A DNA stretch of 64,000 nt from Lactarius indigo. Taxonomy: Eukaryota > Basidiomycota > Agaricomycetes > Russulales > Russulaceae. The first letter of the stretch is position 1. Every line of letters starts with the position of its first letter. Positions 1 to 12,442 of this stretch are shown in pieces. A program made the translations under genes and the position numbers. Under the pieces are notes generated by a model, which searched no databases, was not told the DNA's origin, and saw nothing but the letters and a program-made list of their open reading frames with translations. The stretch lies in NCBI GenBank assembly GCA_025766275.1, contig JAFKAC010000002.1, forward strand, positions 806,001 through 870,000, written 5' to 3'.

Positions 1-1030
1 AAGGACATAGTTGTCTGTGGATGTGATTGTTGGCCACCAGGGACGACGCAAGAGTCACTGCCTCGGATAGAGTAAGCGGACGTGCAAACACTACTCGGTT
101 GCCATCGCCTTGAGAGAATGTCCTAAAGCTGAGGAAGAGCATGTCGAACTGTCGCAGAGCTGGATAAGGAGGCGATGGCATTCGCGGATATCCCGTTTTG
201 TGGCATATTTTGAGTCGAAACAGAAGTATACCATCAACGCTGACCCGGTCGCTCGTTTTCGAGTCCCGTCTTCTTCAATGATCGTAACATAAACTTTCCG
301 GGGCAAACACAGCTGTGTGGAACCAACGCCCGAACGATTACAATTTCAGGGATCCACCTAGGAGGAAAATCAACATCTGCTGAAGGTGTAAAACAGGGGG
401 AAATAAATACTTTCCTGGTAGATCCAGACAAAGGAACAATTTTTTAAGATTGTAACCGATGGAAAGGTTGGAAGAGTGGCTCCTTTTCAGGGGTTGCTTT
501 GCGCACGGCTGGTGAAGGAATTCATGCGTTCGTGACTCACATGTGGGTACTAGTAAGAAGTAGCGACTCACGCAAGATTTTCCCTCTCACCTTCAAGCCA
601 GATGAACACAAAACGATGTTTACGCACCCTCGCTGTTCCTCATGCTATTATCAACCCCACGTACGACCTCCTCAACCTTCTCGAGGCCTTCCTTGACACT
701 GTATGAAATGTCTAAGTAGAGCAAACAAAGCAGATCAGACTCATGAGACCGAGGGAACTGGGAGAACCTGTTGTTACCTACAGGAGCTTTCCTATCACCC
801 ACGAGCCTCACATACCCACGAATAGTACGATAGAGAAAAATAGGTTGGAAAAATCACGTAGACGTGACCAACATTGAGTCTGAGGAGAACGAATAGGAAC
901 AGTGGTCACTGAGCGAGTCATGCAGCGGAGAGGTCGATTTCCAAAATAAGGTAACCGTTATCAGACATAAAATATTACATTTCTCAGTTCCAGGAACTGA
1001 GACGCTGTCACTCAGCCTCTTTCCGAGTCA
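1..1030. other. No gene recognised
   Basis: I see only short frames here with no family resemblance, no clear splice pattern and no repeat. The last part may hold the promoter of the gene starting at 1031. Confidence 0.4.
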
Positions 1031-4000
1031 ATGGCATACCACTATGACACTTATCGTGAGGAACTCGGAAAAGCGTATCCTGGTTTCGGCTACGCCCTGT
1101 GGGAGCCGGACCCGGGAGAACAGAGCCCTCCTGTTGGGGTTGGCGACGTCGGTTTCATTCGCGAAGGCAGATTTCACCGCCTGTTCAACGCTCTACTCCC
1201 GGCAGACGATCCATCCCATGAAATTTTCGGCGTACCGGCGGATCATAAACCACTTCGGCTCAGCGTGCCGAATCATATCAATCGTGGAGCCCTCGCACCC
1301 AACGCGTTCTACTCTTATGGGGTCACCATGGTTTCTGGTGGATTTGGGGTACTCGCCGCAACGTATACAATCTGCACGTCATCTCGAAATTTGCCGCATC
1401 GCTGACGTCTCTTCAGGACAATGGGGTCTGCGGAGGTTTCGTTCTCGTGCACGAGGAAGCGCGGGGCCGTATTGTCCTTTCCCGTGGTAGCTCGGCGTGA
1501 AGACACCGTCAGTCAGGATCATTTCCGCAAATGGATTATCAGGCACGTCGACTCCTGGTTTGCCTTTACGCAAGTGCACGGACTGGGGATAGAGATGGAA
1601 GACATAGTTCTAGTCACTGGGTGTCATCACACAAGATCTTGGACTAATATCGCTTTCAATGAGGTTCAGACCGGTGCACAGTTATCTCTCAAGGTTGATG
1701 TCGCCGACTCTTTGGGCGCTAACATCAATTGGGGAGTTTCGAACGTCCGTATTCATGGGACGGTGCACAATCAGGGCCCAAGCGGTGAGGTATGTGGCGC
1801 GCAGGTCGCAATTTCCCGGTGGATACTGAAAAGCTTCTACGCCTTTCCATTAGAACCTACCTGAAAACCAATGCATATTTGTCCGAGGATTTCGTGTCAA
1901 ACGTACCCTCAAAATATTTCCGAGAGTAAAAGGAGCAGCAGAACCTACTCCAGACTCAAGTGGGAGTGACGACGAGCCGGAGACGGAAGCGGTGTCGATA
2001 CCTAGTTTTGCCAAGGTAAGATTACCCTCTTTGACTTCCTAGCTCTCACCTAAGCTTTCAAAGCATCGGGATCCCTTACACATATTATTAGAATATATCG
2101 CTGAAGTGAATATCTCACTACTCGAATTCGTTTGACTCTAACGTGGACGTTACAGCGGGCGCCGCATTGCGATTTAGTCCTCGTTCACGACGACGACTTG
2201 GAACGAATTATTGGAGCCGGTGATGGGACTGTGAGTAACGGTCATGTGTGAGCGTATTATCGGTTCCTTCATTTCATATAGTCCCTAGATACCCTCCAAC
2301 CAGCCGAGGTGGTGAGTTACCTCCAGAGGTCGAAATTCGAGGTCGAAGTCTCAGTCATGCCCGGTATGCACCTGTTGGTGTTACGATCTTCTCCGATTTT
2401 CATAGTAATGGCGCTCACACAGACCCTTTTCCTGCCAACGATGAAGGTTCGAGTGAAGATACGAAACACAGGACGGTGGCGATGCTTTCGGAGCAGCTCA
2501 AAAGTTTGGGTGGGCGTTCACATGTTTTTCCGAGTTGGGGATAGCGCCACTCAGCCAAGACGAAATTTTATGACAGACCGTCCTTCCTCCGACATCCCAT
2601 CGCGTGTCCAATCTCTGGACGAGAAATACAAGCGCCTATTGAAGGAAATAGGGGAGGCTAAACGTTCGCAGGCCCATTGTCTTTTACAATGTCTCGTGGT
2701 AGCGATTCGGCCACTTCGTGTCGAAGAGCTCGCAGAAGTTCTCGCACTCGATTTTGATGGGGCTCAAGAAGGCATACCGGAACTGAAGAAGGACTGGCGG
2801 TGCAACGACCCAGAACAAGGCGTCCTGTCAATGTGCTCCGGCTTGATCGATATTGAATACGACAACGTTTTCCGTTCCCGAGTCGTACGATTCGCTCATC
2901 CTTCGGTGAAGGAGTTCTTGACCTCGGACCGTCTTGCCACCTCACATGGAGATGTTTCATGCTTTCACACCACTCTTTTGTCGGCCCACACGACCATCAC
3001 CCAGGCTTGTTTGGGAGTCCTGCTCCAGTCGGGCAACAGTGCTAATATTGAAAATCGATCTCCTCTGGCAGGATATGCTGCACAGCACTGGGTAGACCAC
3101 GCCCAGTTCGAGAATGTGGCGCTTCGCGTAGAAGATGGGATGCGACGCCTTTTCGACCCAACAAAACTACATTTCATGGCATGGCTTCAGTTGTACGACA
3201 TCGACGAAGGCTGGAACCTGTTCAGAGATTACGGTAAAACGGAGACTCGCGCAACTCCCCTTTATTACGCTTCTTTGGGCGGGTTCTATGGCTTGGTGGT
3301 CCACCTCATCTCCGAGCATCCACAGCACATTAATACTAGGGGTGGGCTTAATCGTAGTCCACTGGTGGCGGCGTTGCACAAGCGGCACTTCCAGATCGCA
3401 GAACTACTCTACGAGCACGGCGCAGCCGTGGACGTCAGGGGCTCCGAAAGTCAGACGCCATTGCATGCTGCATCTTTAGAAGGACTCGCTGACGTAGTGG
3501 GATGGCTACTTGCCCATGGCGCGGACGCAAATTCAGCGGATGGCCTCTCCGGGTCGACACCACTCCATTGGGCAGCGGCGAATGGGCACCCAGAAGTTGT
3601 CCACATGCTACTTGGACACGGCGCCGATGTGAACGTTGCGAACAAAGATGGCCATACTCCGCTGCACTTGGCATCAAAATTCAGTCACCTCAAAATCGTG
3701 AGCCTTTTACTCGAACGCGGGGCGGATGTGAACGCAAAGGACTTCAACAACTTGACGCCCCTGCACGTCGCCTTGTCCGACGGGCAGGCCGAAGCCATGG
3801 AACAACAAAACACGAGTGGAGCGAGTCTTGGGGCAGATGGTGCTAAGGCATGGGAAGACAGCCCCTCGACGACACCACTGCATCCCGCGTCGTCCAAGGG
3901 GCAGCCTGAGGCCGAAATTTTGCGGCTGTTGATCAAGCATGGTGCGGACGTTAACGCACGGAACGAGAGTCACTCGACCCCGTTGCATCTTGCGTCGTCT

Positions 4001-4258
4001 GGGGGGCAGACAGACACCGTACGGCTACTAATCGACTATGGAGCGGACGTCAACGCACGGGACCAGAGCTACTCGACACCGCTGCATCTCGCATTGTCTG
4101 CGGGGTCGGTTGAAACTGTGCAGTTATTAATCAATTGCGGGGCAGATGTAGACGCAAAGGATGACGAAGACCAGACTGCGTACCAGGTTGCACGGTCGGG
4201 AAAACACCCAAATCATGGAGTGATTGCACAACTGTTGTCAGATTATCGCGCCAAATGA
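1031..4258 (+). CDS. Family copy 1: N-terminal domain of unknown function joined to post-NACHT-like region and ankyrin repeats
   Basis: Multi-exon gene starting MAYHYDTYREEL. Exons seen: 1031 to about 1363, then about 1416-1789 (GSAEVSFS to GPSGE), NLPENQCIFVRGF (1853 on), DPLHILLEYIAE (to about 2106), VLVHDDDLERIIGAGD (2157 on) and SLDTLQPAEVVSYL (2281 on). From 2590 the frame reads like the segment that follows the NACHT NTPase in fungal NACHT-ankyrin proteins (LLKEIG, RVEELAEVLALDFDG, FAHPSVKEFLTSDRLA, AAQHWVDHAQFENV). About eight ankyrin repeats (3230-4240, GADVNA-type turns) follow, to a stop at 4256. No Walker A loop is visible. The N-domain is shared with copies at 4741, 15238 and 18995; its function is unknown to me. 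The exon joins at 2400-2580 do not keep one clean phase by eye, so either the linker model is incomplete or a frameshift is present. A role in NLR-like sensing is inference only. Confidence 0.6.
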
Positions 4259-4740
4259 TCGTAGAATGTAACGTCTACAACTTCTCTTCCTTTCTTGCTA
4301 CCTCTATATTGTTTCGTGTATGTTTCTAAGAAATTTCCCTCATGCAGAAAAGAAAGGAGTTGCTGTGAGTCCTCGAAGTGTATTGTCTAGGGGAGTGAGG
4401 GGGAGTCACGTCGTGCCGATTCCAACTTGCTATGTCGTTGTCGTTGTCCTAGCCATATTAGCCCGTGGGTTGCTTCAGATCATCAGATTAAGATCCCTGA
4501 TACCACCCGTCATGATCACCTTGTCATCGTGGTCGTCGTCACCTTATTACAATGGTTGCCAGGTCAAAACTTCTGCAGGTCGTAAACACGAACAAGGTGA
4601 GTCTAGTTATCTAATATCGAAAATTCCAACCTCCACTTCAAGAAGCAAGCAAGATTGGGATCGACACATTTAACACAAACCACCTGTGTGCCTGTATGTA
4701 CCACTGGCATATGATTGCTTAGATAACAGCAAATGCCTGA
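4259..4740. other. Intergenic, no gene recognised
   Basis: This is the 3' flank of copy 1 and the 5' flank of the pseudogene copy. No coding family, tRNA or repeat was recognised. Confidence 0.4.
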
Positions 4741-6218
4741 ATGCTCGTGCTCTATTCCGCTCACCGGACTTCCTGCGGGGCCTTCATGGCGCACTATGAC
4801 ATGTTTCGTGTTCAACTAGCAATTGCGCATCCTGCTTATGGCCACGCCTTGTGGGAGCCGGACCCGGAAGAACGGTACCCTCCTGCTTGCCCTCCTGTTG
4901 AGGTTTTTTTTTTAAAAAAAAAAAAAACCGTGTTTATTCCCGGACAATATAACAAATACAAGACCGGTCTTCAACTCCCTACAGAGCAAAATTTACGAGA
5001 AGTAACGTAACTGAGTCACGTGCACCAAGTGTTAGACGTAAGTAGTGGAGCCACCTCACTAGAGGAAGGCAGAGAACCAAAGGAAAGAGGGTAGCATACC
5101 GTGCAAATAAAAGATAACGGCAGAGGAGAAAGGTAATAGTAAGTAGCGGGGCAGCCCACTAGGCCGGGTCCAAGTCATCCTCCTGTTGAGGTTGGTGATG
5201 TTGGTTTCACTTGCCAAGGAAAATTCCACCGCTTCTTCAATGTCCTGCTCCCGGAAAACCACCCTTCCCATAAAGAGTTTGGTGTACCAGAGCACCACGA
5301 AACACTCCAAACCACTGTGCCAAATCACATTGACCATGGGACCCTTCAGCCTAACTATCTCTGCTCACATGGGGTCACCGTGACATTTGGTGGATTAGAG
5401 GTCTACGCCGCAGGGTAATCAGATTATACATTCCAAAATTTGCTGAAGCCCCTGACATTTCTTTAGGCCCCCAGTCCCAGGCTCTGTGGAAGTCTCATTT
5501 TCGTGTAGAAAAAAGCCTGGTGCCGTATTGTCCCTTCTGGTAGCGGCTCAGCGTGAGGACACTCTTGCCCAGGATCATTTCCGCACATGGATAATTGAGC
5601 ACATTGACTCCTGGTTCGCCTTTTCGTAACAACACAGACTGGGGATAGTGATGGAAGACATAGTTTTAGTCATTGAGTGTCACCGCACAAGATCGTGGTC
5701 TAATATTGCTTTCTATGAGAGTCGGGCAGACGCACAGGTATTTTTTGGGGTTCAAGTCCCTGGGGTCCTTGGAACCTCCGTTACTTGGCAGGCTTTGCAC
5801 CAACGTATCCAAGGAGCGGTGCTAAGTCATGGGCCAAGCGGTGGGGTATGAGGTGCGCAGCTTGCAATCGCCGATGGATACCGAACAGTTCCAACTTGTT
5901 CCATTAGAACTTGCCCGAGAATCAGTGCATATTTATACGGGGATTTCGTGTCAAACGTACCCTCAAAATGTTTCCTAGGGTAAGAGGAGCAGCAGAACCT
6001 ACTCCAGACTCAAGTGGGAGTGATGATGAGCCAGAGACAGAAGTGATGTCGATACCCTGTTTTACAGGATTGCTTTCTTTGGCTTCCTAGCTCCCATATA
6101 GGCCCTCGAAGTACCAGGATCATCTGCACATATTGCTGGAATATATCGCCGGCGTGAATATTTCACTACATGAACTCCCTTCTCCTGTGACTCTAATATC
6201 AGTGTTACAACAGGCGCC
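4741..6218 (+). pseudogene. Family copy 2, 5' part (broken)
   Basis: Decayed copy of the same N-domain: MAHYDMFRVQLA, HALWEPDPEE, then GDVGFTCQGKFHRFFN after an insertion, a second exon with SAEVSFSCRKKPGAVLS, and DIVLVIECHRTRSWSN. It is broken by a 275-bp insertion at 4904-5178 and by a stop (TAA) around 5627, where copy 1 reads on through WFAFTQ. The later exon with YIAG is present at about 6133. The copy is cut at 6218 by a solo LTR and resumes at 12524: joining the two sides with one copy of the GCGCC target duplication restores the sequence seen in copy 1 at about 2155-2180. Confidence 0.8.
4904..5178 (-). mobile_element. Short retrocopy or SINE-like insertion with 13-bp target duplication
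   Basis: A 275-bp insert inside the pseudogene is flanked by the exact 13-bp direct repeat CCTCCTGTTGAGG (4891-4903 and 5179-5191). Its left end is a run of T followed by a run of A. Read on the minus strand, the insert ends in an AATAAA-containing segment followed by homopolymer, as expected of a poly(A)-primed retrocopy made by LINE-type machinery. No coding frame is recognised. It could be a SINE or a processed copy of a non-coding Pol II transcript; no clear tRNA-like head was seen. Confidence 0.75.
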
Positions 6219-6922
6219 TGTCACGGACGCTCTATTTTTGCCTTATTTTTCCATATTTTTATGGATTTATTGGGTAAAGGTACGAGTCTCCAACGTTGTG
6301 TCAAAAACCCAAGTCCTTATCATTAGATGTGATAAGATGGTTAGTCACGTGATGCCAACATGTGCACCCACAAGCACGTGACCCTGGGATAGTAACTTCC
6401 TCATCGGTCGTTACCTCTTTAGGTCACTTTCCTCATTAGTACAGAAGTTTCTCATTGGACGATAAGCAGGGAACATTCTAGATAGTTCTAGACTACGTTG
6501 TTATAGGGTTGTGACTCATAGATAAAGACACGTCATTGTTCTGTCAGCGTTAATGACTGTGCATCAGTCAGCACAATAAGATAACGCTATTATTAGACAC
6601 GACGCGTCAGCGTCTGACTCATTACTATTACCTATACCTTTAGTAACAAGGTTCGATAGTAATTCGAACTCAGCCGCAGCAGTGTATATAAACCCTCATG
6701 TAGCGTCCTGAGTGGAACCAACTTGTCCTCTTGGTTCTCCACTCAGGTGCGTATTCCTCTTGTACTTCCCTTACTTCTCCAATGTTAACTTGTCCTCTTG
6801 GTTCTCCACTCAGCGTGCCATAGCGTGATCACCTTGCCTTTGGACTTGTATAAAGTCCTCAAAGTGTGCATACCCTCCATTGTGACTGTACATTCGGCGC
6901 GTGACTTGTCTCCGCGTTAGGC

Positions 6923-8361
6923 AGGCGCCATTTTTCCGCAGAGAATCACGCCCCCGAAAAGGAAGGTGCCAAGTAAGTCACGTTTTTTCTGTCATTACAA
7001 AATGGGCATCCCCGAACAACATTCAAGCTCCGTTTAAAAGTGTACTTCCCTATTCGTACACAAGAACTTCATTTGTTTTTTTACAAAATTCCCACAAGTT
7101 AGCATCAAGATAAATATATTTTTTTATTATCTAATTAGTCTACTACAAATTTTGTCTAAGTCGTAGGATGGCGCGCGAAAGCGGGCGGGCGTGGTAAATG
7201 CGTCTGCAGGGAAACCGCGGGCCCTGCCTGCTGCGCGCAGCGCGTGAGGAAGCGGGGAGGGGCGCCCTCGTACGCCCCTTTCGCGCAAATAAAGTGGCGC
7301 GGCCACGGGGAAAGAGGTGGAGGGCGGTGTGCCCTCGCGTGCCCGCGTGAACCTGGGGGCATGGACAGGGTGAGGCCGGTGGTAGCGGGGAGAGGCGGCG
7401 GTGACGCACCTTTGTGCGCCCCCCTTTCTGCGCGAATGGGTCGGCGCGGACTGGGGGCGAAGGGTGGGGCCGGGGCAGCGGGGATGGGTGCCTTCGTGTG
7501 CCCCCCTTCCACGCGAACGGGGTGGTGTGCCCACGAGGGAAGAGGGGCGAAGGGGCGGTGGCGCTGCGGTGTGAACTGGGGGCGAAGGGGCGGCGGCGCG
7601 GCGGCACGAACTGGGGGCGAAGGGGCAGCGGCGCGGCGGGGCTGCGGCACAAACTGGGGGTGAAGGGGGGGCGGGGCTGCGGCGCGAACTGAGGGCGAAG
7701 GGGGGGCGGGGCTGCGGCGCGAACTGGGGATGAAGGGGGGGCGAAGGGGGGAGCCCAGCGCATACGAAAAGAGGCGGGGGCAGCTTACCTTTGTGCGCCC
7801 CCCTTTCCGCACACGAATGAGGCGGCGTGGATTGGGGGCGAAGGGAGGGGCTGGGTGCACCGGGGAGAGGAGGGGGTGCGTGCTTCATGCACCCCCCCCC
7901 TTCCGCGCGAGCGGGGTGGCGTGCCCACAGGGGAACGGGGGCGACAGGGCGAGGGGGGGTGGTGCCATCTTTCGCCCCCTTCCCTCGTGGATGGGGCACG
8001 TGCCTTCGTGAGGGGATGCGGATGGGGAGGGAGGGGAAGGGGAGGGGGGGGCGTACCCTCGTGCCCCCTGCACCTCCTTTTTCTGCGCACAGGCGGTGGT
8101 CAACGTGGAAGGGGGAGAGCGCGGGCGACTCACCTTCGCGCGCCCTCTTTCTGCACGTGAATGGGGCGGCGTGCGACATGGGGAAAGGGAGGGGCGGGCG
8201 ACGCGGAGGAGGAGAGGAGGAGGGGAGGGAAGAGGGAGGGGAGGGCGTCCTATGCTCTTTGCACACCCAATTCTGTACGAATTGGGTGGCACGCAGCAAG
8301 ACGGGGGGAGGAGAGGGGTGGGGGCAGTGGGGGGAAAGTCGTTTGGGGGGAAAGAAGGGGG
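6923..8361 (+). repeat. MULE left terminal inverted repeat (about 1.44 kb)
   Basis: Matches the reverse complement of 11080-12442. The outer 240 bases are AT-rich, and the inner 1.2 kb is strongly G-rich on this strand, built of degenerate blocks of about 100 bp that each contain runs such as GGGGGCGAAGGG. It is longer than the right repeat by about 75 bp because of an extra tandem GGGCGGGGCTGCGGCG unit near 7640-7730. Confidence 0.9.
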
Positions 8362-8515
8362 AGACGGGAAGACGGGAACGGGCATGGTGTTTTTAGTCAG
8401 GAACACGAAAATTTATTTGACATTTGGAAATATACTAGTGCTAAAATTGGCGGTGACTAATGTATTTGTATGCAATAATTGAACCAGAAATACTACTCTA
8501 TCGAGAGATCTGGCC

Positions 8516-10792
8516 CTATGGGGGGAGCTGGGAGCGTGCAAGGGTGTTTGCCTCTGCAGAGGCTGCGTCCGGCTTTGCTCGTTTACCGGATTGTTCCCCT
8601 CCACTGTAGGGATCAGCAAATATTACCAATTTCCTTTTCCCACTTGGTCCGATGTGTCGGGTTGTTGAATTAGGCGAGATCGGTGCCACCGGCTGTTGGC
8701 GACGCTTAGGTGATACCCGGCTACCCATCTTTTGGGTCGTTTCCTTCCAGTGGTTCCTGTTGGGTGACAGCCTGTCCCTTTTCGGAAGGGCTTCAGATTG
8801 TGATCCAGTAAGTGGCAATGCCTCCCCAGGGCCAGATGAAGGAGCTTGAGATGAGATTTTAGTGGGTGTAACCACTTGGATGCATGTATTTTGCGCCTGT
8901 GCAGTGGGGGAGTTCTGGCCCTGCACAGCAGCAAGGTGCTTGCAGTGCCGGATCCTCGGGAAGTCCAGGCAATTACATGTTGCCGCGGAGATGTCAACAA
9001 CATATTGACAGCCCGGAAATGACTGAGATGCCACATGAAATTTGCCGTTGCCGAGTGGTGCTATTGAACTTCCGGAAATGGTTTTAGATTTCACTAAAAT
9101 TGCGGCTTCATGCTTCTTAGCAAGATCTAGGCCCTCAAAGCCAATTTGCTGGCACTTATGCCGGTGCTCATAGTAATGTGGCAGCATTCTTCGGGTAAGC
9201 GTAAAGATCAAATGATCAATCCGCCGATTGCGCTTTCCCTCAAGCCAGTGGGACTTCAATATGTGATGATATCTGGATATGAATTAAGTTTCGCTTATTC
9301 AGCAGATAGGAAAGTCGGCTTACGATTCAAGAAGCATATTTGTGTCCCCTTCCTCAAATATAACTCGGGACTTTCTGGTCAATGCAGACCACATATGGAC
9401 CATGGGGATCCATTGCAGTTGAAAATAATCAGTAAATGATTGAGGGTTATCTGGATTGCTTAAGATCTCCTCCCAGATCGTCCCAAACTCGACCAGATCA
9501 GAGGTCTGGACCAATTTCTTAATCAGGTCCCATAACTTTGGGAAATGATCGGTCCGGAAATGTGATTGGACAGCATGAAGCACATGCCACCTGCACAGCA
9601 GCACCTGAGTTTGAGGGAATACAGTTTGTAAGGCCGAGATCTGGGCCTGATCGCAATCTGTCATGAAGTAATTGGGCCGGACTTCAGGGTTCCATGACTG
9701 AATTAAATTCAAGAAATAGGTTATTGTTGCTGCCTGTGTATTGGATGACAGCATCCAAGCAACCGGAACTCCTGTCAGATCGGAGATCAGTCAAATTTGT
9801 GAAAGTGCAATCATTTGCTTACCATGCCCCCACTGGTCCCTTGCCATAACTGTAGTTAGCATCACCCCTGAATAATATGTCGTGTTGTGGGTTGCATCAA
9901 TGCCAAGAATGCCACTGCCAAGCCGCCGGAAAGCGTCAGACTGAAAGTTAGTTTGGAGGGCCAGCATGAACAGATCCTCTGCTAAATCCGATCCAGGAGG
10001 TGGCAGATCTAGTTTGTCTTTGCAGAAGGTATTGGCCCCCTCCTCTCTGAGGATATCCAGCCAAAGTTTCATAGAGATCTCATCTTTTGCATGCAATTGA
10101 GTCTCATCTTGTTCAACCTCCTTTGCAATCCGGTTTATGTCATTCATTTGTATGTAATGATCACGATCGCGATCAGAAGCGGAATCACGAATAGACTGGA
10201 GCTAAGAAGTGAATTAGCCGATGTCATCAATAAAGCGGTGATTACATACGACTTCCGAGCGTTTGGTCCCCTGCTTCAAAGACTCCTTTACTTGTTCTCT
10301 GGCTGCTTTGGAAACTCGAGTGTAGATTAGGTTTTCAATATTGATTGGGTGATCATGGTCCTTCTGGTAACGCCCCAACAGGATATTTGTCCCAGGGTAA
10401 GCCTTGAGATCCACCCTGCAAGTGCATCCAGTCCGCTTAGAGCCGATCTTGCGGATCTGATTTGGCTTCTTCTTTTCATAAGGTTTGATCCCGCCAGTCC
10501 CTTGACGTGTGCACATGTAAATGTGCTTCCAGGTGTAATTCAAACCTTTAGGTTCTGTCTTGGCAAGGCAAATTTCAACTGAATCTTCCCGCTCCACTCC
10601 CTGTCGCCATGTGTCAAATTCGGCCAGAGAACCCCAAGATAGATCATAGCGGCCAGGCTGTTGGTCATACCAGAAGCTTCCCCGGGCACGGGAATTACCA
10701 TTCCCATTGGTGTCCAGTATCACGGGCTGAGTGGCTGCCACAGCAGGTGCCGCTGAGGTAATAGATAAGCGAAAGGGAGGAAGGGTTGTCAT
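8516..10792 (-). CDS. MULE transposase with SWIM zinc finger
   Basis: Four exons on the minus strand: 10250-10792, 9823-10201, 9324-9771 and 8516-9272, with GT...AG introns of about 50 bp. Together they give 2127 nt, a closed frame of 708 residues. It cuts and moves the surrounding element. The catalytic DDE core is visible: the first Asp in LGIDATHNT (exon 2), the second in FMTDCDQAQ (exon 3), then the CRWHVLHAV Cys-His pair, and the Glu at the exon 3/4 join (NMLLES). A SWIM finger, CNCLDFPRIRHCKHL (CxCxnCxH), lies in exon 4. The N-terminal region has a Cys-containing TGCTCRVDLKAY segment and HDHP, likely the FAR1/WRKY-like DNA-binding zinc module usual in MULEs. The C-terminal 120 residues are Ser/Pro/Lys-rich and may carry the nuclear signal. 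No inactivating change was seen. Confidence 0.88.
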
Positions 10793-11079
10793 GAAGATAA
10801 GTTTGCAAAATTAGGAGGCAGACTCCACTGCTCCCTGCTCATTACTGACCACAAAATATATAATAAATGGTTTATATTGAGTGCACACTTGGGTTTAGTG
10901 GGATATAGAGGCATTAAAGGCTGAGATGCCTGTGCAGCTGGACTGGAATGTAGCAACTTTAGTGCACTGGCAGTTTCCTTATTTGTGAGTTATATTAAAT
11001 ATTACCAAGGAGAATAACTACTTTAATTATTTTGTATCCGCGTCGGCCGCGCCACCGGTTTTGCTTCCGCCATGGAGAC

Positions 11080-12442
11080 CCCCCTTCTTTCCCCCCAAAC
11101 GACTTTCCCCCCACTGCCCCCACCCCTCTCCTCCCCCCGTCTTGCTGTGTGCCACCCAATTCGTACAGAATTGGGTGTGCAAAGAGCGTAGGACGCCCTC
11201 CCCTCCCTCTTCCCTCCCCTCCTCCTCTCCTCCTCCGCGTCGCCCGCCCCTCCCTTTCCCCACGTCGCACGCCGCCCCATTCGCGTGCAGAAAGAGGGCG
11301 CGCGAAGGTGAGTCGCCCGCGCTCTCCCCCTTCCACGTTGACCGCCGCCTGTGCGCAGAAAAAGGAGGCGCAGGGGGCACGAGGGTACGCCCCCCCCCCT
11401 CCCCTTCCCCTCCCTCCCCGTCCGCATCCCCTCACGAAGGCACACGCCCCATCCACGAGGGAAGGGGGCGAAAGATGGCACCACCCCCCCTCGCCCTGTC
11501 GCCCCCGTTCCCCTGTGGGCGCGCCACCCCGCTCGTGCGGAAGGGGGGGGGTGCATGAAGCACGCACCCCCTCCTCTCCCCGGTGCACCCGGCCCCTCCC
11601 TTTGCCCCCAATCCACGCCGCCTCGTTCGTGCGCGGAAAGGGGGGCGCACAAAGGTAAGCTGCCCCCGCCTCTTTTCGTATGCGCTGGGCTCCCCCCTTC
11701 GCCCCCCCTTCGTCCCCAGTTCGCGCCGCAGCCCCGCCCCCCCTTCGCCCTCAGTTCGCGCCGCAGCCCTGCCCCCCCTTCACCCCCAGTTCGCGCCGCA
11801 GCGCCGCCGCCCCTTCGCCCCTCTTCCCTCATGGGCACGCCGCCCCGTTTGCGTGGAAGGGGGGCACACGAAGGCGCCCATCCCCGCTGCCCCGGCCCCA
11901 CCCTTCGCCCCCAGTCCGCGCCGACCCATTCGCGCAGAAAGGGGGGCGCACAAAGGTGCGTCGCCGCCGCCTCTCCCCGCTACCACCGGCCTCACCCTGT
12001 CCATGCCCCCAGGTTCACGCGGGCACGCGAGGGCACGCCACCCTCCGCCTCTTTCCCCGTGGCCGCGCCACTTTATTTGCGCGAAAGGGGCATACGAGGG
12101 CGCCCCTCCCCGCTTCCTCACGCGCTGCGCGCAGCAGGCAGGGCCCACAGTTTCCCTGCGGATGCATTTACCACGCCCGCCCGCTTTCGTGCGCCATCCT
12201 ACGACTTAGACAAAATTTGTAGTAGACTAATTAGATAATAAAAAAATATATTTATCTTGATGCTAACTTGTGGGAATTTTGTAAAAAAACAAATGAAGTT
12301 CTTGTGTACAAATAGGGAAGTACACTTTTAAACGGAGCTTGAATGTTGTTCGGGGATGCCCGTTTTGTAATGACAGAAAAAACGTGACTTACTTGGCACC
12401 TTCCTTTTCGGGGGCGTGATTCTCTGCGGAAAAATGGCGCCT
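11080..12442 (-). repeat. MULE right terminal inverted repeat (about 1.36 kb)
   Basis: Inverted copy of 6923-8361 and C-rich on the plus strand. Identity starts at the element edge and stops abruptly at about 11080, just beside the GCCATGGAGACC segment. Scattered single-base and small indel differences from the left arm are visible. Confidence 0.9.

Larger units (their letters stand above)
6923..12442 (-). mobile_element. Mutator-like (MULE) DNA transposon, 5.5 kb, complete
   Basis: The element is bounded by an exact 9-bp target duplication, GCGTTAGGC (6914-6922 and 12443-12451). Its ends are perfect inverted copies (AGGCGCCATTTTTCCGCAG on the left, its complement on the right). Terminal inverted repeats run inward about 1.4 kb on each side. 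Between them lies a single minus-strand transposase gene with a DDE core and SWIM zinc finger. Duplication length, long inverted repeats and transposase type all agree with the Mutator superfamily. The near-identity of the repeats and the open transposase frame suggest a fairly recent insertion. Confidence 0.92.

Noticed and set aside
7127..8410. Long Pro/Arg/Ala-rich open frames on both strands (and again at 10990-12240)
   Set aside because: They lie inside the G/C-rich MULE inverted repeats, are open in several frames at once and have no domain; low-complexity artefacts.
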